Positions 6,068 to 8,304 of a stretch of DNA of 8,304 nt are shown in pieces. Each line of letters starts with the position of its first letter. Position 1 is the first letter of the stretch. The notes under the pieces are model-generated. The model was given only the letters and a program-made list of their open reading frames with translations. It searched no databases and was not told the origin of the DNA. Made by a program: the position numbers and the translations under genes. The DNA lies in assembly GCA_026398545.1 (NCBI GenBank), contig JAPLSR010000310.1, positions 1 through 8,304 of the forward strand, written 5' to 3'. The stretch is from Candidatus Sumerlaeota bacterium. GTDB taxonomy: Bacteria; Sumerlaeota; Sumerlaeia; MWCT01.

Positions 6068-6088
6068 CTCAACCATTTGCTCCATTTT
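6068..6088 (-). repeat. Right 21-bp inverted repeat of the cassette
   Basis: Exact reverse complement of 5241-5261. It lies 42 bp upstream of the enclosed gene's ATG and 41 bp from the stop codon of the URO-D-type gene. On the minus strand its inner TTGAG is followed by ATTGA and CTCCAA, giving a small hairpin with one bulge, comparable to that at the left end. Confidence 0.85.
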
Positions 6089-6129
6089 CATGCCGTTTTT
6101 GGAACGCTTCTCACTCGTCCCCTTTGTTG

Positions 6130-7206
6130 TCAATATAAATGCGGGGATGAGTAGGAGCCGTGTTTAAGGACCAGTTCCCGGATGCGACGGAACCGGTCAA
6201 GGCTGACATCATCCGGCACGGAGTGGTCTGAGTGGTAGATGTAGCCTCCGCCCTTTTTGGCAAATGTGACCTTTTCCCTGATTTCGTCCTCAATGACGGC
6301 AGGGTCGGGGTGGGACATCTTGCGCACATCAATCCCGCCCATGAAGGCAAGGACGTCCCCATACTCTTTTTTCAGTTCAAGGATGTCCATGCCGGCTTTG
6401 ACCTCAAGCGGCTGGAGGCAATCAAATCCCGCCTCGATGAGGGCGGGGATGTGCGCCCGCACGTTTCCGCAACTGTGCAATATCACCTTGCGCCCGCGCG
6501 CATGAAAAAAGTCGCATAGCCTTCTGTGATGCGGCTGGAGTATCTCCCTGTAAAGCGCCGTGGAGAAAAAAGGACCGTTTTTGTAGCCGAGGTCATCAAA
6601 GACAAAGGCGCCGTCAAAGTCATACCCCATGCCGAACATCTCCTCTGCGCACTCCAGGACAAGTTTGAAATGGGCGCTGAAGATTTCGGTTATCCAGTCG
6701 GGGTCGGTCAGGAGGGCGGGGAGGAGGGTCATGGGACCCATGATAGTGGAGAAACGGTCATAGCCGATGCCGGTTGAGAAGGTGGTGAAGAGCCCTTTTT
6801 TATGCGCCTTTTTCAGACGGGGTCTGTCATCCTTCCATTTTATGCGCCTCTTTTTGAAGACAAGGTTTCCCTTGAGTTCCTCCCACCTTTCCCGCGTGGT
6901 GAGGTGGAAGGCGATGAGTTCGGGCGTGGAGGTGGAGTGTTTCCAGTTTTTGAGAGTGGCGCCGCTTTCATCGGTGAATATAATATATTCATCCGTTTCA
7001 TCGATAATCACTTTGGGGAGCATGAAAGAGGTGTCCGGTCCGAACTGCGCGATTTCAAACTCGAAATAATCCTCCGGCGCAACACCAGGCGGAAGTCCTT
7101 CCCTGCGCCATCGCTCGATAGTGGTTGCCCAGAGATTATCTGTGAAGGGGACTCGGTCTGCCTCCTTGTGGTTCAGGGCGGCGTGGATGCGTTCTTCTGC
7201 CAGCAT
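6130..7206 (-). CDS. Uroporphyrinogen-decarboxylase-superfamily protein (not canonical HemE)
   Basis: The protein has 358 residues, close to the usual URO-D fold length. It starts LAEERIHAALNHKEADRVPF, a typical opening for URO-D-related proteins outside HemE, and lacks the N-terminal substrate-binding RQAGRYLPEY block of true HemE. The signature HSCGNV (His244, Cys246) matches the zinc-binding H-x-C of MtaA/CmuA-type corrinoid methyltransferases. The third ligand in those enzymes is a C-terminal cysteine. Here the equivalent glycine-rich region reads GGGYIYHSDHSVPDD (about 319-333), with His325 and His328 and no cysteine. DDLGYKNGPF (204-213) and FMGGIDVRKM (288-297) are other family blocks. 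A role in methyl transfer or in handling of a tetrapyrrole or another small molecule is possible, but the substrate is unknown. ATG 7206 has only a weak GGTG upstream. The gene follows tmk on the same strand after 67 bp containing a long inverted repeat. No corrinoid protein gene is present in the window. Confidence 0.85.
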   Translation of the reverse strand: MLAEERIHAALNHKEADRVPFTDNLWATTIERWRREGLPPGVAPEDYFEFEIAQFGPDTSFMLPKVIIDETDEYIIFTDESGATLKNWKHSTSTPELIAFHLTTRERWEELKGNLVFKKRRIKWKDDRPRLKKAHKKGLFTTFSTGIGYDRFSTIMGPMTLLPALLTDPDWITEIFSAHFKLVLECAEEMFGMGYDFDGAFVFDDLGYKNGPFFSTALYREILQPHHRRLCDFFHARGRKVILHSCGNVRAHIPALIEAGFDCLQPLEVKAGMDILELKKEYGDVLAFMGGIDVRKMSHPDPAVIEDEIREKVTFAKKGGGYIYHSDHSVPDDVSLDRFRRIRELVLKHGSYSSPHLY

Positions 7207-7229
7207 ACGGTGAACACCAAAAATTTAGA

Positions 7230-7957
<728 letters not shown>

Positions 7958-8006
7958 TTTTTCTCGCCCGGGTGTCTTTAGAAAATAAAAATATTATGCA
8001 AGAGAA

Positions 8007-8029
8007 TTGACTTTTTGCCCAAATGTCAA
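8007..8029. promoter_or_regulatory. Dyad TTGAC-T-TTT / AAA-T-GTCAA, possible operator between divergent genes
   Basis: TTGACTTTT (8007-8015) and AAATGTCAA (8021-8029) form 9-bp arms with one mismatch around a 5-bp centre. The dyad lies in the 155-bp gap between the divergent tmk and the gene starting at 8113. It supplies TTGACT on the plus strand and TTGACA on the minus strand, both -35-like. On the plus strand CATATA at 8031-8036 is a weak -10 at 18 bp; on the minus strand no good -10 sits at 17 bp. It could be an operator overlapping a promoter, or coincidence. Confidence 0.35.
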
Positions 8030-8112
8030 ACATATATTGTGCGTAATCATGTGGGGCAATATCCGAGTCCCTTTTTTGAGTTGATGAAATTGAATATTAC
8101 CGGCGGTGGCGG

Positions 8113-8304
8113 TTGAAAATTCTTGTCCTCATCAATTTTCTGGACAGACCGCATTGCTCTCCTAAAGAGATGGCGGCTATTGGAAGGGTATTATCCAGCT
8201 CCGGGCACCCGCACAGGATTGTGAAATTTAACTCCAGAGAGCAAGCCATCCATGCCATTGAAGAGGCGGAACGGGAGAGTTTTGACACCCTTCTCATTGG
8301 CGGC
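8113..8304 (+). CDS. Probable diacylglycerol-kinase-type lipid kinase, 3'-truncated by window edge
   Basis: Sixty-four codons are visible from TTG 8113 to the window end. The protein begins KILVLINFLDRP, then a helix-forming stretch, GHPHRIVKF (around residue 33), an acidic helix AIHAIEEAERE, and FDTLLIGG at the cut edge. The order beta-strand ILVLIN, long helix, GH, helix, then D-x-LLIGG fits the N-terminus of the DAGK_cat/YegS family, in which the next residues would be GDGT. That decisive motif falls outside the window. The frame has no ATG or GTG upstream before an in-frame stop at 8077, so TTG 8113 is the best start; GGTGG at 8105-8109 is a poorly spaced Shine-Dalgarno. An opposite-strand frame (8097-8297) is its shadow. 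If correct, the product phosphorylates a lipid at the membrane. A B12-binding or other Rossmann-like protein is the main alternative. Confidence 0.5.
   Translation, partial: MKILVLINFLDRPHCSPKEMAAIGRVLSSSGHPHRIVKFNSREQAIHAIEEAERESFDTLLIGG

Larger units (their letters stand above)
5241..6088. mobile_element. Putative non-autonomous mobile cassette bounded by perfect 21-bp inverted repeats
   Basis: Bases 5241-5261 and 6068-6088 are exact reverse complements over 21 bp; the outer ends begin AAAATGGAGCAAATGG. They enclose one AT-rich gene and nothing else, 848 bp in total, and the match stops abruptly at both outer ends. A chance perfect 21-bp inverted repeat in a window this size is extremely unlikely. 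The enclosed gene's composition (sampled 60-base lines have 15 and 21 G+C, against about 36 in neighbouring genes) also marks the block as foreign. There is no transposase, so movement would need one supplied elsewhere, as for MITEs or mobile insertion cassettes. I could not find a convincing target-site duplication at the exact ends, so the borders may have drifted. An alternative is two opposed copies of a dispersed REP-like repeat around an old insertion. Confidence 0.6.

Noticed and set aside
5220..6110. Search for target-site duplication at the cassette ends
   Set aside because: Bases immediately outside 5241 and 6088 (CATATT and CATGCC) share only CAT and not at the boundary, which is not convincing.

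Overview
The window is bacterial chromosomal DNA, mostly GC-rich (60-base lines in the core genes run near 60% GC). It is gene-dense on both strands and clearly cut from a longer contig: a gene is truncated at each edge. I cannot name the organism. The mix is a DUF1343/NamZ muramidase, a DUF6485 cysteine-rich protein, a bacterial Ser/Thr kinase fused to a cyclic-nucleotide-binding-type domain, a uroporphyrinogen-decarboxylase-superfamily protein of non-HemE type, and the CACAGAG-type dispersed inverted repeat. It resembles uncultured Gram-negative lineages (deltaproteobacterial, Nitrospirae, PVC or candidate-phylum relatives). That placement is inference from gene content, not a taxonomic call.

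Layout, left to right. (1) Positions 2-1036, plus strand: 3' part of a NamZ-like exo-N-acetylmuramidase. (2) Positions 1069-1278, minus strand: a small cysteine-rich DUF6485-type gene, convergent with it. (3) Positions 1346-3487, plus strand: a SAM methyltransferase followed by a BaiN/HI0933-type flavoprotein, probably one transcription unit. (4) Positions 3499-3546: a short tandem array of 8-bp units at the convergent junction. (5) Minus strand, 5071 down to 3544: a tRNA with anticodon CAT (probably tRNA-Ile2, possibly elongator tRNA-Met), then after 29 nt the kinase plus sensor-domain gene. (6) Positions 5241-6088: an AT-rich single-gene block bounded by perfect 21-bp inverted repeats, which looks like a non-autonomous mobile cassette with a passenger gene for an unknown exported or membrane-anchored protein. 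(7) Minus strand, 7957 down to 6130: a thymidylate kinase then a URO-D-superfamily protein, separated by a long imperfect inverted repeat that encodes the last 11 residues of the kinase. (8) From 8113, plus strand: the 5' end of a probable diacylglycerol-kinase-type lipid kinase, divergent from tmk.

The genes do not form one pathway. They are short housekeeping or accessory units: wall turnover, flavin chemistry, nucleotide synthesis, tRNA, signalling. The most unusual parts are the inverted-repeat-bounded cassette, the tRNA-kinase arrangement with a hairpin over the kinase translation start region, and the repeat that supplies the C-terminus of Tmk. I see no CRISPR array, phage module, transposase or recognisable defence system in these 8.3 kb.
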